From assembly GCF_037975245.1 (NCBI RefSeq), contig NC_092562.1, positions 22,027,054-22,091,053 of the forward strand: a stretch of 64,000 bases of DNA. Direction: 5' to 3'. Shown piece after piece: positions 34,320 through 47,200 of this stretch. The position numbers and the translations under genes are program-made. The notes below the pieces were generated by a model that was given only the letters and a program-made list of their open reading frames with translations, did no database searches and was not told the DNA's origin. Source of the DNA: Apostichopus japonicus (Eukaryota > Echinodermata > Holothuroidea > Aspidochirotida > Stichopodidae). Each line of letters opens with the position of its first letter. Position 1 is the first letter of the stretch.

Positions 34320-36857
34320 TAATTCAATTATTGTATCTCACTCGAGATCCAGCCTTTCTCTAAATGCAGCATAGTTGTTTAACAGTTTTTTCCGTTATTC
34401 CTATATATATATATATATATATATACCTATAACCTGTAAGATATACTACATGCATGCTGTGGAACCAATCCTCAATTTTGTGGTAGAAACTAGAAATAGG
34501 CCTACTTCTGTTTAATGTTAACATTCTCATCTTCATTTTATATGAATGTACATATTTTAATTTCAATTTCATGTTATCTCTATACATTATACATAAGAAC
34601 GAAACTGAAATGTAACCGGATCAATACAAATTTGAATATCTTCAGACCAGAATTGTTACGTTTCTCTGTGGAAGTGATAACACTATAGAGCAAGAACATG
34701 AGGCAAATGAAAGGGCGTGCTTGGAGAGAATGGCCCGAATATATGTGTCACACCACTTTGATACACCCCAGTTAGAGTCGGTGTCATAATTGGGGTGCAG
34801 AGGGGCCTTATGCTGATAAGTTATAAACTTCCCGCCTCCCCCACCTCTTCCTATCACACACACACCATCCACGTCACACCACAACATTTCCAGCAATTTT
34901 CAACCATAATATATATATATATATATATAATTATTATTATTAGTGTCCTTTGGTTTCCTGTTATCCAGAAGTGAATAACACAACAGTATAATATATATGG
35001 ACCGATCTACGCAGGCCAGTTATTTTCGATATAATGTCAATCAATAAGCAGTAGTCTTGAAAACCAATCACCACTGTGAGTGAAAACCTGTCAAACAAAA
35101 TTTTGTTATCGGTCAAAAAATTTACCTTTCAATTACGAAAGCTGATCAAAATTTATATGCCCACTTAGACTATAATCTCGTAGGAATTTAAGAAATGTAT
35201 CTAAAAATATCCCAGCTGTCTGTCTGTGTGTCTGTATGATTTCTTGATTTATATCATGCAGGGTTGATGAACGCAATTCCATTCTGGCTTTGGGTTTGCA
35301 TATATTTTATGAAACGTTGTTGACAGATAGAAAATACTCGACGTATATGTGATAAATATGTCTATAGCCACTAAACGGTATTTCTACTCTACTGCATGTA
35401 TGAAAATTGGTAAATGACATCCAACCATAACAGTGGGAATTAAGGCATACAAAACAACAACACAAACTTTGATACGTTATCTAACAAAGTAAACCAACGA
35501 TAATATCTAATGCCAAAGATAAGTATCCAGTCGATCCACTGAAACTGTTGACATTTGAGACAGATTTTGATCTCGTCTTATAAAATGTGTCGGTTAAGTT
35601 TTATAGTATTTCATCGTATAGAAAGATTTTCCGTATATTTGGACTGGCAATATTAAGTTAAGCGCACGTGCTTAACAGACGATAAAGTTTTAAAATAGAT
35701 TTTAATAGTCTGGGGATATATTAATCCATAGTTTCGTATTACAAAGAATGCAAACGTGTAACACATGCAAGTATGTTTTATAACACCCAGCCGTTTGGCC
35801 TCGTACGAACTTATGCTATACACCTATTTTTGAACTTTACAGGTGAACTTTGAGTCAAGTCAATAGTCAACATATATGTTAACTTGGTCTAATGTGTGTT
35901 CAAACAGAAGCACCCCTTCCCTGTCTTTAGTTACATACAGGTACGAAATCCCTCATAAGAATTAAGAATCTATACGAACACACGTTGAAACTCAACGCAC
36001 GCTCTTAAGCAAAGTGCTATCTTAATATATTGTACCAGTCTTAAATTGTTTCATTAATTAAAGGACATAGCCGTTGCCTCTACTTGTGTACACATATTGC
36101 TGAAAAGAAAAATATCAGTACAATATTTTTAAGGTTCCTCATCAACTTCCGAACACAATACGATTATGACTTAATTCTCTTCTCACCATTGCGGAGTTTT
36201 TAATATAGACATTGAGAGATCTAGGTGAGAAAAAAAACTGCTACTAGTATCGCGGTTAAAATACCGAAGTTTTAACTGTAGATAAAGTCAATCTAAGACG
36301 TGGACATTTTTTTCTGGACTGATATGCAGATGTCGATCAGTATAATTAAAGGAAAAGTTGGCTTGGCTTGGGCATTTGTGAAATCACTGCTAACATTTCC
36401 GATACTCATTAGAAACAGACTGAGCTGTGGAAACTAAACAAGGGGCACCCAAGATAAAGAGAATTAGTTCTACATTCATTGGTATTTTTAAGCTCTCGGC
36501 ATTTTAATCCTATAGATATCATTACAATTTCATTTAGAAGTATCGTATTTAGAAATGGCCTACTGGTTTAAAATTATGCAATGAGAATTACATGACTGAA
36601 GAAAAAAAAAACGGCATAGTTGGTGCTTGCAAAGTCTGTTACACAGACCATGACACAATTTTACAGGAAGTGTAAAGTATGCGTCAGTCTTATGTCAAAA
36701 AAATCATGTCGCATGCATAGCTTGACACACTTCGCCGGTGCACAAGAATATCCCGCAGTACTTTCTGCATCATTATTTATTCATCTGAACGTCATGAATA
36801 CAAAACATAAAATTGTTACGTGGCGTCACGGGCTCTCCTTGTGTTCTTTGACATGTT
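34320..36857. other. Intergenic, no gene seen
   Basis: AT-rich sequence with short (TA)n tracts near 34400 and 34909. No convincing exon, promoter or element ends. Confidence 0.6.
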
Positions 36858-36865
36858 GTGTGTTC

Positions 36866-37236
36866 CAGTGGCGTAGGAAGGTACTTTTGAGTGGGGGGGG
36901 GGGGCTGAAGACTGATGGCCAGCCTGGGGGAGGGGTCTAAGGGGAGGGGACACCCTCCCCTTTGGAATTTTTTTGCATTTCCAGGTGGCCTCAGATGCAA
37001 TTTGGTGCAATATAGCACACTTCAACACCCACTCCATTTTGTAAAGAATTTTGCATTTTCACCTGGCCTTAGATGCAATTTGGTGCTTCAAATGAGATTT
37101 TTTTCTCATTTGGAAATGAAAAAGGGGTTTTCTGACTTGCGGAGCGGGGGGGGGGGCGGAACGATACTTCCGCCCCCCATATTTTTAACTGGGGAGGCTG
37201 GCGTCCCCCAGCCCCCCCCCGGTTCCTACGCCCTTG
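36866..37236. mobile_element. Second hAT-type non-autonomous element
   Basis: Left end CAGTGGCGTAGGAA and right end TTCCTACGCCCTTG are inverted repeats (12 of 14 match), flanked by the 8-bp direct repeat GTGTGTTC (36858-36865 and 37237-37244). The body has poly-G/poly-C runs near the ends and two copies of the TTAGATGCAATTTGGTGC motif found in the tandem array at 23235-23750, so the two elements belong to related families. Confidence 0.88.
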
Positions 37237-37646
37237 GTGTGTTCTCAATCAAAACCAATTTCTCTCTGATTTAAAAAAATAAAAGCAAAAACCGCAAACA
37301 CCGCTGCAAGATGGAAGTCTAATGATTCTATGGAAGTGTAACTTGTTGTGGGGTCCCTGGATCCGTTGCAGAAACCAGTTGGATAGCCGTATTTCGGCAT
37401 TACGCCCTCGTTTTCATTGTATACTTTTGTGTGTCACGTTTGATCTATGGGTACGGTAACACAATCTGCTTATTGCGCATATTGCATAATCACTCAGACA
37501 ATACACAAACAACGTGTGCTAGCTGGCAGGATACTAAATAAACGGAAAAACCGTGAAACAGAATGGCCTCATTATAACAACCGTGGTTCAAATGGACACA
37601 GATATTATCTCGATTGGTTTACTTGTCGCTTCAATATAATTTCGAA

Positions 37647-38204
37647 ATGACTTCTCTTTCTGTTGTTGATTATTTGGTGCTAACTGGAATGCTCGTAGTG
37701 TGTGCTGCCATTGGAATATACCATGCATTTCGCGGAACTAGTACACATAGTGGAAGAGAATATTTTCTTGGTAGTCGAGGAATATCTCCATTCCCCGTCG
37801 CTGTGTCCCTTGTGGTGAGCGTTATGTCTGCAGTGACGTACATTGGAACCCCAGCAGACGTTTACATTCATGGCCCGAAATTTGGACTCATGTGTCTGAA
37901 CAAAGTGATTGTTGCATTCGTTGTTACAACAGTAATGTTACCAGTTTTCTACCGTCTTGAAGTCACTAGTGTTTATGAGTACCTTGATCGTAGATTTAAC
38001 AAAGTTGTTCGGTACGGTGTTGTCTCCCTCGAAATGTTTTTCTCTACGATGTACCTTGGAATCGTTGTCTATGCACCAGCCTTGGCACTCAGTACCGTCA
38101 CTGATTTAAATTTAACCCTTTCAGTGCTTTCCATTGGTATTGTCTGTACCTTCTACACAACCGTGGGTGGGATCAAAGCTGTGATATGGACTGATGTGTT
38201 TCAG
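37647..38204 (+). CDS. SMCT-like B, exon 1
   Basis: 186 codons; donor TTTCAG|GTGAGG in phase 0 after TDVFQ, the same place as in copy A. Confidence 0.93.
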
Positions 38205-41200
38205 GTGAGGTTTCCACTTCATTTTGAAAGAGTATGAGTTTGACTAGTTTAAGGGGAGGGTAAGAATGGGAGGGGTAGTGTGATGAAGTGAGGGCTCGAG
38301 GTATGGGTAAAGGAGGTGGATATGGGATAACCAGGAGGCAGGAATAAAGAGAAGGAGGGGAATGGGGCGGAATTTGTAACAAATCGATTAATTAATTATT
38401 TCCTCTTTTAGTTTCATTTTTAGCTCTTGTAAAAACAGTAATGGAGCACTGTATACAATGGACTAACTGGTCATTTATATGTTAGTTTAGTACCTCTTTT
38501 CTTGGCATTCAGAAATAAAAGAAAGAAAATGCATTGTCTACAGTCAGTACCTTGTACAGGATGCCAATACTGATGAGTAAAAAATCAAGTCCCATATTGG
38601 GCCACCTGCATTCTTCCTTTTATCATTTTAAGTGTAATTTAGGTACAGTATGCAAATTTGAACCACACCTCATCAGCTACACTTTCTCCCAGTTCAAGCC
38701 TTTGCAGGTAATTTTCCCTAAGTATATACTACAGTACTGTACAGTATGTGTGTCAACACAGAGATGGTGTCATTTTTCATACACTGCAGTCAGTACAGTA
38801 GTATGGTACAGAACAGTACTCCTTCATCACATTTCAGTGTGATGAAAAATAAGTTGCCATAATAGATGCAATAGATGACGCAACCCATGTTATGGTACTG
38901 TAACATGAATGCATTATTCAGTGCACACTATTATACATACCGTACAGTACATGGAAATGTTTTTGCCATGCTGTGACTTTGCAGAGTCTGTATCCGGCGA
39001 ACTCTTTTTAAGGATATTTTCTGGTTGTCCATCGGACAACCTGGCCTTCATCCATTTTGATTGGCTGAATAATTTGGAATAAGTTTGGCAAGATACGTAG
39101 CAATTACCAGTACGGTATGTCACTACTGTAAATGATTAAAGTACAAACATGAAATTTAAACTGTAATGTGGCAGTTGTTATTTTGTTCCAGGGCACTGCC
39201 TCCATTGTAATGTCATTGCCTTCATTTTGCTTTAGTGGTAATGTATTGTAATATTGTGACGAGCCCGGATCCTCCGATAGGGTTACTATATCGGGACTAG
39301 CGATAGAAAGGTACTGGGTTATCTTGATGCCGTATTTATGCTTCTTTAGGAGATGTCTCGAACAGGAGAAAAAAATGAGTTCACAGAAAAACAATTTGAC
39401 AAGATAGGATTTGATTATTGATTCGGTATAATTTCTTCTCTGTCGATTCTCTTACAAATGAAATTTCAATGATTTGACTCCGTCAATTACGCAATTAGAA
39501 GGAGTGATGAAATGGTGACGAAGCAATGACGAAGCGACGAACTGATGACGGAGTGCTGAACGTGCGGGAACATGCCGCCTTTTATACCTTACTTCTATAA
39601 AAATCCCACACAATTTTGCGCACAATCAGAAGGCAGCCAATAACCTGCTCATCCTGTATGAACTTAACGATATAAAAATAAGTGCGCTGGCACTGATCTG
39701 CCCTGATTGGTTGGGAGTTTGGAAGTCCCTCCCTTTTCTATGGAAACTTCCATACAATGTTCCACAGACATAATGGAATCTATTTTGGGAAAAGGCCCTG
39801 TACCAAGATTCAATAAGATAGTTAAAACTTCTCGTGGGAAAACTGAATCCATGACCTAGATAAATATATAAGGGGCCTGTAAGGTGTCTCGATGGAGTGT
39901 TTCGGTAACATCAAAGAGGCAGTATCACTATTTCATAACAGTATGCAGTAAAAGCTCAAAATGACTCAACACCAAAATGTTGAAATCGATAAAATTATAC
40001 CCCACCCCACCAATATATTCCTCAACTAGAATCCATTCCAAAGCCTTACAAAAATTGGGGTTCCTTTTTTTTTAATTCCTTGCAGGAGGCAATAGGAATC
40101 TCTTCAATGGTGATGGCAGGTATATGTACTGTACAGTACGTATGTATGTATGTGACACTTACTTGTAAACACATGTGGTAACTCAAAAAGTTTAGTCCTG
40201 TGAAGGGGCACAGTAGGTCTTCAAAGAAACATACAGCTGGCATCCAGGTAATGATATCTGCCTCAGAGTTGATACTCTTGCGTTAAACATTGCTCAAACA
40301 GTTTTCCCTTTGAGCTTCAAGGGGTCAACAGGTTGTCTCAAGTGGGCACAAACCAGCTCAAGGGATCAAAAGGTTATCTCAAATGATGGAAAACTTGACC
40401 AATTTCTCAAAAATATTTCACAATGTAGGCCTATAAACAATGTCATGAACCCTGCTGCCCCACCCCTTCAACAATTTATTAAAGGGATTGCTATCTCAAA
40501 ATTGGTAAATGTGTCTACATTTCACATAGAAAGACTGTTCTTTCTGGAATGATATTGAAACACATTGGTTTAAAATTCTGTACTGTAAAATCCTTACCAG
40601 TAAATGATATGTTCGATGCCCACAAGGGATTACTACAAATCCTTAAGTACTGGTTCTCATTAGTTTTTGGACAAATTTAACTAAATTGCTCTACATTAAT
40701 TGGATAGAACTTTACAGTATATATTTTTAATTTTGAGGAAATTGTATACAGTAGCAAGGACTGGTTAACATTTACAGCTGCCAACAAATGTTCTTATATA
40801 CTGTATGACATGTACAGTACTAAATCTGGCTGATTTAAAAGGTAATTTTAAATAGTCTATCTTCCATAAAGCTCAATGGCTAATCCAGAGTTTCTCAGAA
40901 GAGAAGGTTTTGGGGGAAAAGTATCGGTAGAAGTATCTGTACGCAAATTAACGAAGTAATTGTCCATTCGAGAAAGCAAATATATTGCTAAAAACTTAAG
41001 CAGGGACTGCTTGTGCAAGTATCTTCCTGATTGTGTTCCTTCAGGACTTTCACCAAATTATTTTTTCAGCTGACGTTTGGAGCCAATAAAATTCAGGGTG
41101 GGGAGGGGGTGGCCCCCTACCTCCCCTGAGGCTAAAGAGAGATCTAGACCCTGCAAAAGCTTAAACCACATTTTTTGTGCTTTTTCCAGTGTCATGCTGT

Positions 41201-44200
41201 CGCTTGCACAGACTTTGTTAAAAAAACATTGTATCCTGGTTTCCTTACTGTAGTGGTGAAAATGGCAGACCAGTACGGTACAGTTTCGTTCATAAAATCA
41301 GGGTGGCAGCTACCTGATGAAATGGCCTTCATATAAGAAATAATGGTACAGGTATCTGAAACTGCTTGCCAAAACGGATATTTATATTTTCGAAAGTTGC
41401 TGGTTCCTGTTCTGTCCTGGAGAAAATTTCTTGAGGCTTTGGATGATCCAAGATCAAGAAGGATTCAGAGAGAGCTTTATTTGTATCATATGCTGGTTTG
41501 TTTGTTTCTCGTGTTGACATCAAGTCCACCCAACTGGGCAGGGCATATATGGGTGATACCATTTTATGCTAGGTTAAAGATACTACATTCCTCCCCCTTA
41601 GATAATGACCTATCAGAAATTGAACTTGAACAAATAATAATTAGATCGCTAATTGTGAAAGATGTACTTTAATCAATATGATTAATAATGATGGATGTCA
41701 AAAAGAAATAATTAAAACTAATGAGAATACTACAGACTTACTTTTATTTATTGACGTAATCCTTTGACCAAATAGGCGGCTTTGAAGTACGCCCATATCA
41801 GGTCTTGTAAGGGTTATGTCCCGAGTCCCTGGGGTTGTTGTCAGGACTGGCTGATTGGGATCCTGCATCCCATTGAGGGGACCATCCCTGTCCTTAAGGG
41901 TATCCTGGTCAGCCTGTCTTATTTCAGGTCACTGTTCCTGTGGGGTTTGGTTAGTCCCACAAGGAGATGGGTTCACTATGTCAGTAACCAGACTACCAGA
42001 GTGGGAATTTCAGGAGCTTGTGTACAGTAATTGGAAGGTTTTAACTCTCGCATTCAGAAACATTCGGTTTGTGGGAGTCATCTGGTATTAGGTGCTCAGC
42101 ATGAACAAATCTGCGATTATTGCCCGGTACCCTCACCAGATAAGTGTTGGGCCCCTTGATCTGAACAATGGTCCCTGGGATCCATCTTTCCTTCCCTCCC
42201 CGCATGTTTTTCACCCGGACTGGTTGATACAAATCAAAAACCCTCATCCTTGGGGCAACTCTGTCACGTTGCATTTGGTTTTAACCTGAAGCCTTTCGAC
42301 CTTAGATTTAAGGCTGGGCTTAACAAGAGAGAGTCTTGTTCTGGAGGCTCGCTTCAGGAAAAGTTCAGCTCAGGGGTTTTGCCCGTTGTGGAATGGGGAA
42401 TATTACGGTAACGAAACAGTACATTAGCAACCTTATGTTGTAGAAACATATTTTGGTCACATTTACTAAACACTCTTTTAAAGGTCTGGACATGTTTTTC
42501 AGCTAGCCCATTACTAGCTGGATTGTAGGGAGGACACAAGGTGTGGTCAATTTGGTTTTCCTTCAAAAATGTCTTAAATTCTGAAGAGATAAACTGTGGC
42601 CCATTGTCTGATACCACCTGTTTTGGAAGACCAAACCTTGCCAGTAACGACCTCATAACTGTAATAGTTGCAGTAGCAGTGGTAACCCTCATACAGTAGG
42701 AATCACCTCTAGCCACGTGGAGTGACTATCCACTACTAGCAAAATTGCTGACCACTGATTTCGGCGAAATCAAGGTGTAACCATTGCCAAGGCTCAGTTG
42801 CCCAGGGCCAGAGCAACAATGGAACCAATGGAGGTTTATTCTGAGTGCTGATGCACTCCAAACACATACATACTGTACTGTATCTTCTATACAGTATTTT
42901 CGTCTAGGCCTGGCCACCAAACATAAGAGCGAGCAAGAGCCTTCATGCGGCGTGACATTCCAGGATGGCACTCATGAAGCTTTATAAGCATATGTTGCTG
43001 AAGTTTGGTCGGAATTATAACTCTGCGACCCCAGGCCAAGCAACCATCTTCCAAACTCAGCTCATGTCTGTGCCTAAAATAAGGCTTATACAGTAGTCAG
43101 TTGGGTTAAAAACAAACAAGGGGGTAGTTGGGGTAAAAAAAAACAACCCCTTTTTATAGAAGGGGAATATTTTGCCAAAGTTCCAATTTATTTTGGGTGA
43201 TAGTCCTACATGTCTAGTTTATTATTAAATAATTTCTGGAACTCTATGTCACTTCGCTGCCAATCACCGCGTCATCGAATCAAGCGAATGCTAAACTAGC
43301 AAAATGTGAAGTTTGTACCACATATCCGAAACTTTTTCCTGCATACCCAGCTTATATGATGTGGAGATTATTCCAGCAGTTACAGCATAGCAGTTAGTGA
43401 TATTACGCTCCCCCATGGTAGAATTACTCCAACTTCATGGGGGGGCCTTGTTTTTTTTTACCCCCAAAAAATGATGCGAATGGGGTAAAAAAAAACAAGT
43501 CCTTTCCGGCTCCAATGTACTCCCTATTTTGCCCGAATGGATAAATTTTTTCATAATGTTGATTTTAGAGGTAAGGCAAATAGTTTTCATATCTGTCATG
43601 TGTCAAAAATGTTAAATAATTGGGCAGAAGTAACTGAAATTGGCTCAACTCTAATGTTTCTACTATATTACACCACATTTGTGTAGCATCATATACACAC
43701 TGTACAGTATGAATATGGCTGAGCATGACATACTGTATGACACGAGCCATACATAATTTCGAATTAATTTCACAATTTTTTTCCTTTTTCATGTTAAGGT
43801 AGTAGCTCATACTTAGGTGTAATTATATGCATACATTATTTTAAGATACATTCATAAAGAAAATAGCTGTTTTCTAGCATTGTTTTTTTGTACCCCGGCA
43901 TTGTTTTTTTATCCCGAATTAAGCAAATTTTGGGGGTAAAAAAAAACAACATTTTTCGCAAAAAACGACACTTTCCATTTACAAATAAGTTTCTTTTTTT
44001 AGATTCTCTTTAAGAGAATCCCACTCCACACACTTGAACATTGGAACCGAAACAATACCTCTTACTCATCAATTTTTAGAGCAAACTTTAGGTAAATTGT
44101 TTGTTTTTACCCCACTTGACTATAATGGATTCATTATCACAATAGCTTGGCCAGCGAGCCAAAGTATAATCATACACTTTTGTTAAAATTTCATCCTTGC

Positions 44201-47200
44201 TAGTGCACATTGCTATTGCAGTCACAGTGAAGCTAGGCAATGCGTCTACTGTACCAACGAAGTATTATAAACTGACTCCGAGTTGGCATCCACCACCCCC
44301 TGGTAAAGGTAATCAGATACCGTTGAGCGTGAAGCTCCTGTATCAACCTCCATTATTATATCCTCACCCCCAACGTTAATGAATACCTTGTATGGTTTAA
44401 TTCTACCTACATAGTGTAATTGATACTCCCAGCTACGTTGTACAGTCCATACTGTACATCGGCAGTCACAGAACTAGTCCCAGCATTGTCAGCACCACTT
44501 AAATTTGTACTATCGTTCATAATCATAGAACTGTCATTGCTTACGTTAGAGTCCAAAACTTTGTGTTTAACTGGCGTCCGTCACGGTTTCAACATTGAGA
44601 ATCTCCCTGTTGAGATGAACGGCAAACTCGTCCACGCTTTTTGAAGTTAAACACGTTGCGTCTTTACACTTGTCTCTGTTGTGATCAGCTTCACTGCACC
44701 TGGTACACAGGCCTCGCGTGTTACTGTTGAATTTACTGGTACTTGATGACCCCTGAACTTGCTGTCTACGGTTCTGCTGCAGGTTGTCATGGTGATAATC
44801 AATCCATATTGCCTCCATTCGATCTGTCGTTATCAGAGCTCCCCATGTAACTCTTGTTTGCCTGCCCGGTGAGTTCGTCAGCGTTGCATTTCGATCTGGC
44901 TCCTCAAATGTGCTTAAATGTGCTTAAAAGTTGACGTTGTACCCGAATCATACTATGGTTTAGTCTGGAAACCAGTTTGTCCCTCAGCGCCTCGTTTAGG
45001 AAGCTTCCAAAAGTGAATGTTGATGCCAGCTTTTTTAGTTTTACTATGTAGTTAGATACGGTATCATTATTTTTCCTGATACATGACAGTATGGCCTAAA
45101 ATTGATGTCTCTCGACTATGATAATGGGTTCAGGGCGATAATGCGTCTTCAGTAATTGAGATACAGTAGCTCATCATAGCTTTTCTGATATGGCTTTTCT
45201 GGGTTACAGAGATTTTTCAAAAGCTTGGTCCAATAATAGCCAGAAATAAATTTGTCTTCTTACTAGTGTCAATTCCGTTTGCGACCATGTACGCATCCAT
45301 ACGGTCCAAGTAGTCGGTAATTAATGTCCTCAACAGACTCGGAAAATGGCTCCATGTTCCCAAACACAGCCATGACGAATGAATGTTACTTTACGAGTTC
45401 GACTTAAAACCTTGTCGCCAGTGTTATGTCCTGGAGAACCTTTCTTTAGGCTTCGGATGATCCAAGATCAAGAAGGATTCAGAGAGAGCTTTATTTGTAT
45501 CATATGCTGGTTTATTTGTGTCTCGTGATGACATCGAGTCCACCCAACTGGGCGGGGCATATATGGGTGATACCATTTTATGCTCTAGAGGTTAAAGATA
45601 CTACAGTTCCCAACTGAATTTTCATTTCTCTGATATAATTGATATACTGTGCAGTGTTATATGCAGGTTGTGGTGCGATGGCCCTTCAATCACGTTGTGT
45701 TGGTGATGTGATCTTGATCATGAGAAAGAGTGTTGTGTTGTGAGTGAGTGCATACAGTAGACTTGCCAAGTATTTTCAGCCTTGTACAGTTTACAGTATA
45801 ACCCTCTAATCCTGTAATCCGTAAGCTCTTGCAGGTTTCTCCCACATTTGTGGTCGCTTAAGACTCATAAAAATAACTGCTGATTATTAATATTGGCTTG
45901 CAGTAGTTAGCAAAATCTCATACTGCATACGTTGAGCAGTTTGCCAGTATTACCAACAGTGAGACAAAATAATTTCTAATTAATGTTTTTTTTACCCCCA
46001 AAAAATGATGCGAATGGGGTAAAAAAAAAACAAGTAATTTCCGGCTCCAATGTACTCCCTATTTTGCCCGAATGGATAAATTTTTCCATAGTGTTGATTT
46101 TAGAGGTTAGGCAAATAGTTTTCATGTCTGTCATGTGTCAAAAATGTTAAATAATTGGGCAGAAGTAACTGAAATTGGCTCAACTCTAATGTTTCTACTA
46201 TATTACACCACATTTGTGTAGCATCATATACACACTGTACAGTATGAATATGGCTGAGCATGACATATGACACGAGCCATCCATAATTACGAATTAAGAC
46301 AATTTTACATTTTTTTCCCTTTTTCATGTAAAGGTACAGTAGTAGCTCATACTTAGATGTAATTATATGTAAACATGATTTTAAGATACATTCATGAAGA
46401 AAATAAGCTGTTTTCTAGCATTGTTTTTTTTTACCCGGCATTGTTTTTTTTTACCCGGCATTGTTTTTTTTTACCCGGCATTGTTTTTTTTTACCCCGAA
46501 TTAAGCAAATTATGGGGGTAAAAAAAAACAAAACTTTTCGCAAAAAACGACACTTTCCATTTACAAAAAAGTTATTTTTGTTAGATTCTCTGTAAGAGAA
46601 TCCCACTCCACACACTTGAACATTGGAACCGAAACCTCTTACTCATCAATTTTTAGAGCAAACTTTAGGTATATTGTTTTTTTTTTACCCCACTTGACTA
46701 TACTGTTAACAAAAGGAACAAATGGGGTGCTTTGTCCTTCCCTGAAGCGATGGCTACTGTAAGAAACGCCAGGACTAATGAAGCAGCAAAGTCAATACTG
46801 TACATACAGTAGCAGAGAGGAATGGGTCAGGGAGGAGGGAGGGGAGAATCAGTGTACATAAGTAATGCACTGACAGTTTAATGACATACTTAAAGTCAAT
46901 TGCAGAAATCATGAAATTAATGCAGTGCAAGGTAACACTGCTGCTATGAGAAAACTTACAATTATCAAATTTGTTCATGGATGTGATAAATATTTCATTT
47001 TCAGTACAAAAGATTGTTCTAGATAATTCAACATGTTCTGTTTCATTTGGTCGGTCAGTGAGCAAGGTACTGTTATACTGTACAGTATTTATGCTCTTCA
47101 TCTCCAAAGTTTATTATATTTTGTCCGAATATTTACTCAGAATAGAAGCCACCCATAAATTATTTTGTTATTCAACATTCGTCAAATAGCATATCAGTTG

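Larger units (their letters stand above)
41413..45605 (-). mobile_element. Gypsy-type LTR retrotransposon, deleted and interrupted
   Basis: Two LTRs (41413-41587 and 45427-45605) flank a 4.2-kb element read on the minus strand and bounded by the 4-bp direct repeat GTTC (41409-41412 and 45606-45609). On the minus strand the order is 5' LTR, primer-binding-like TGGCGACAAGG, gag with zinc knuckle, protease with DTGAS, then integrase, then the polypurine tract AAGGGGGAGGAA next to the 3' LTR. Protease-before-integrase order and the integrase type indicate Gypsy. Reverse transcriptase and most of RNase H are missing, and a separate inverted-repeat element sits inside (43094-44122). Frames are broken in several places. 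Confidence 0.9.
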
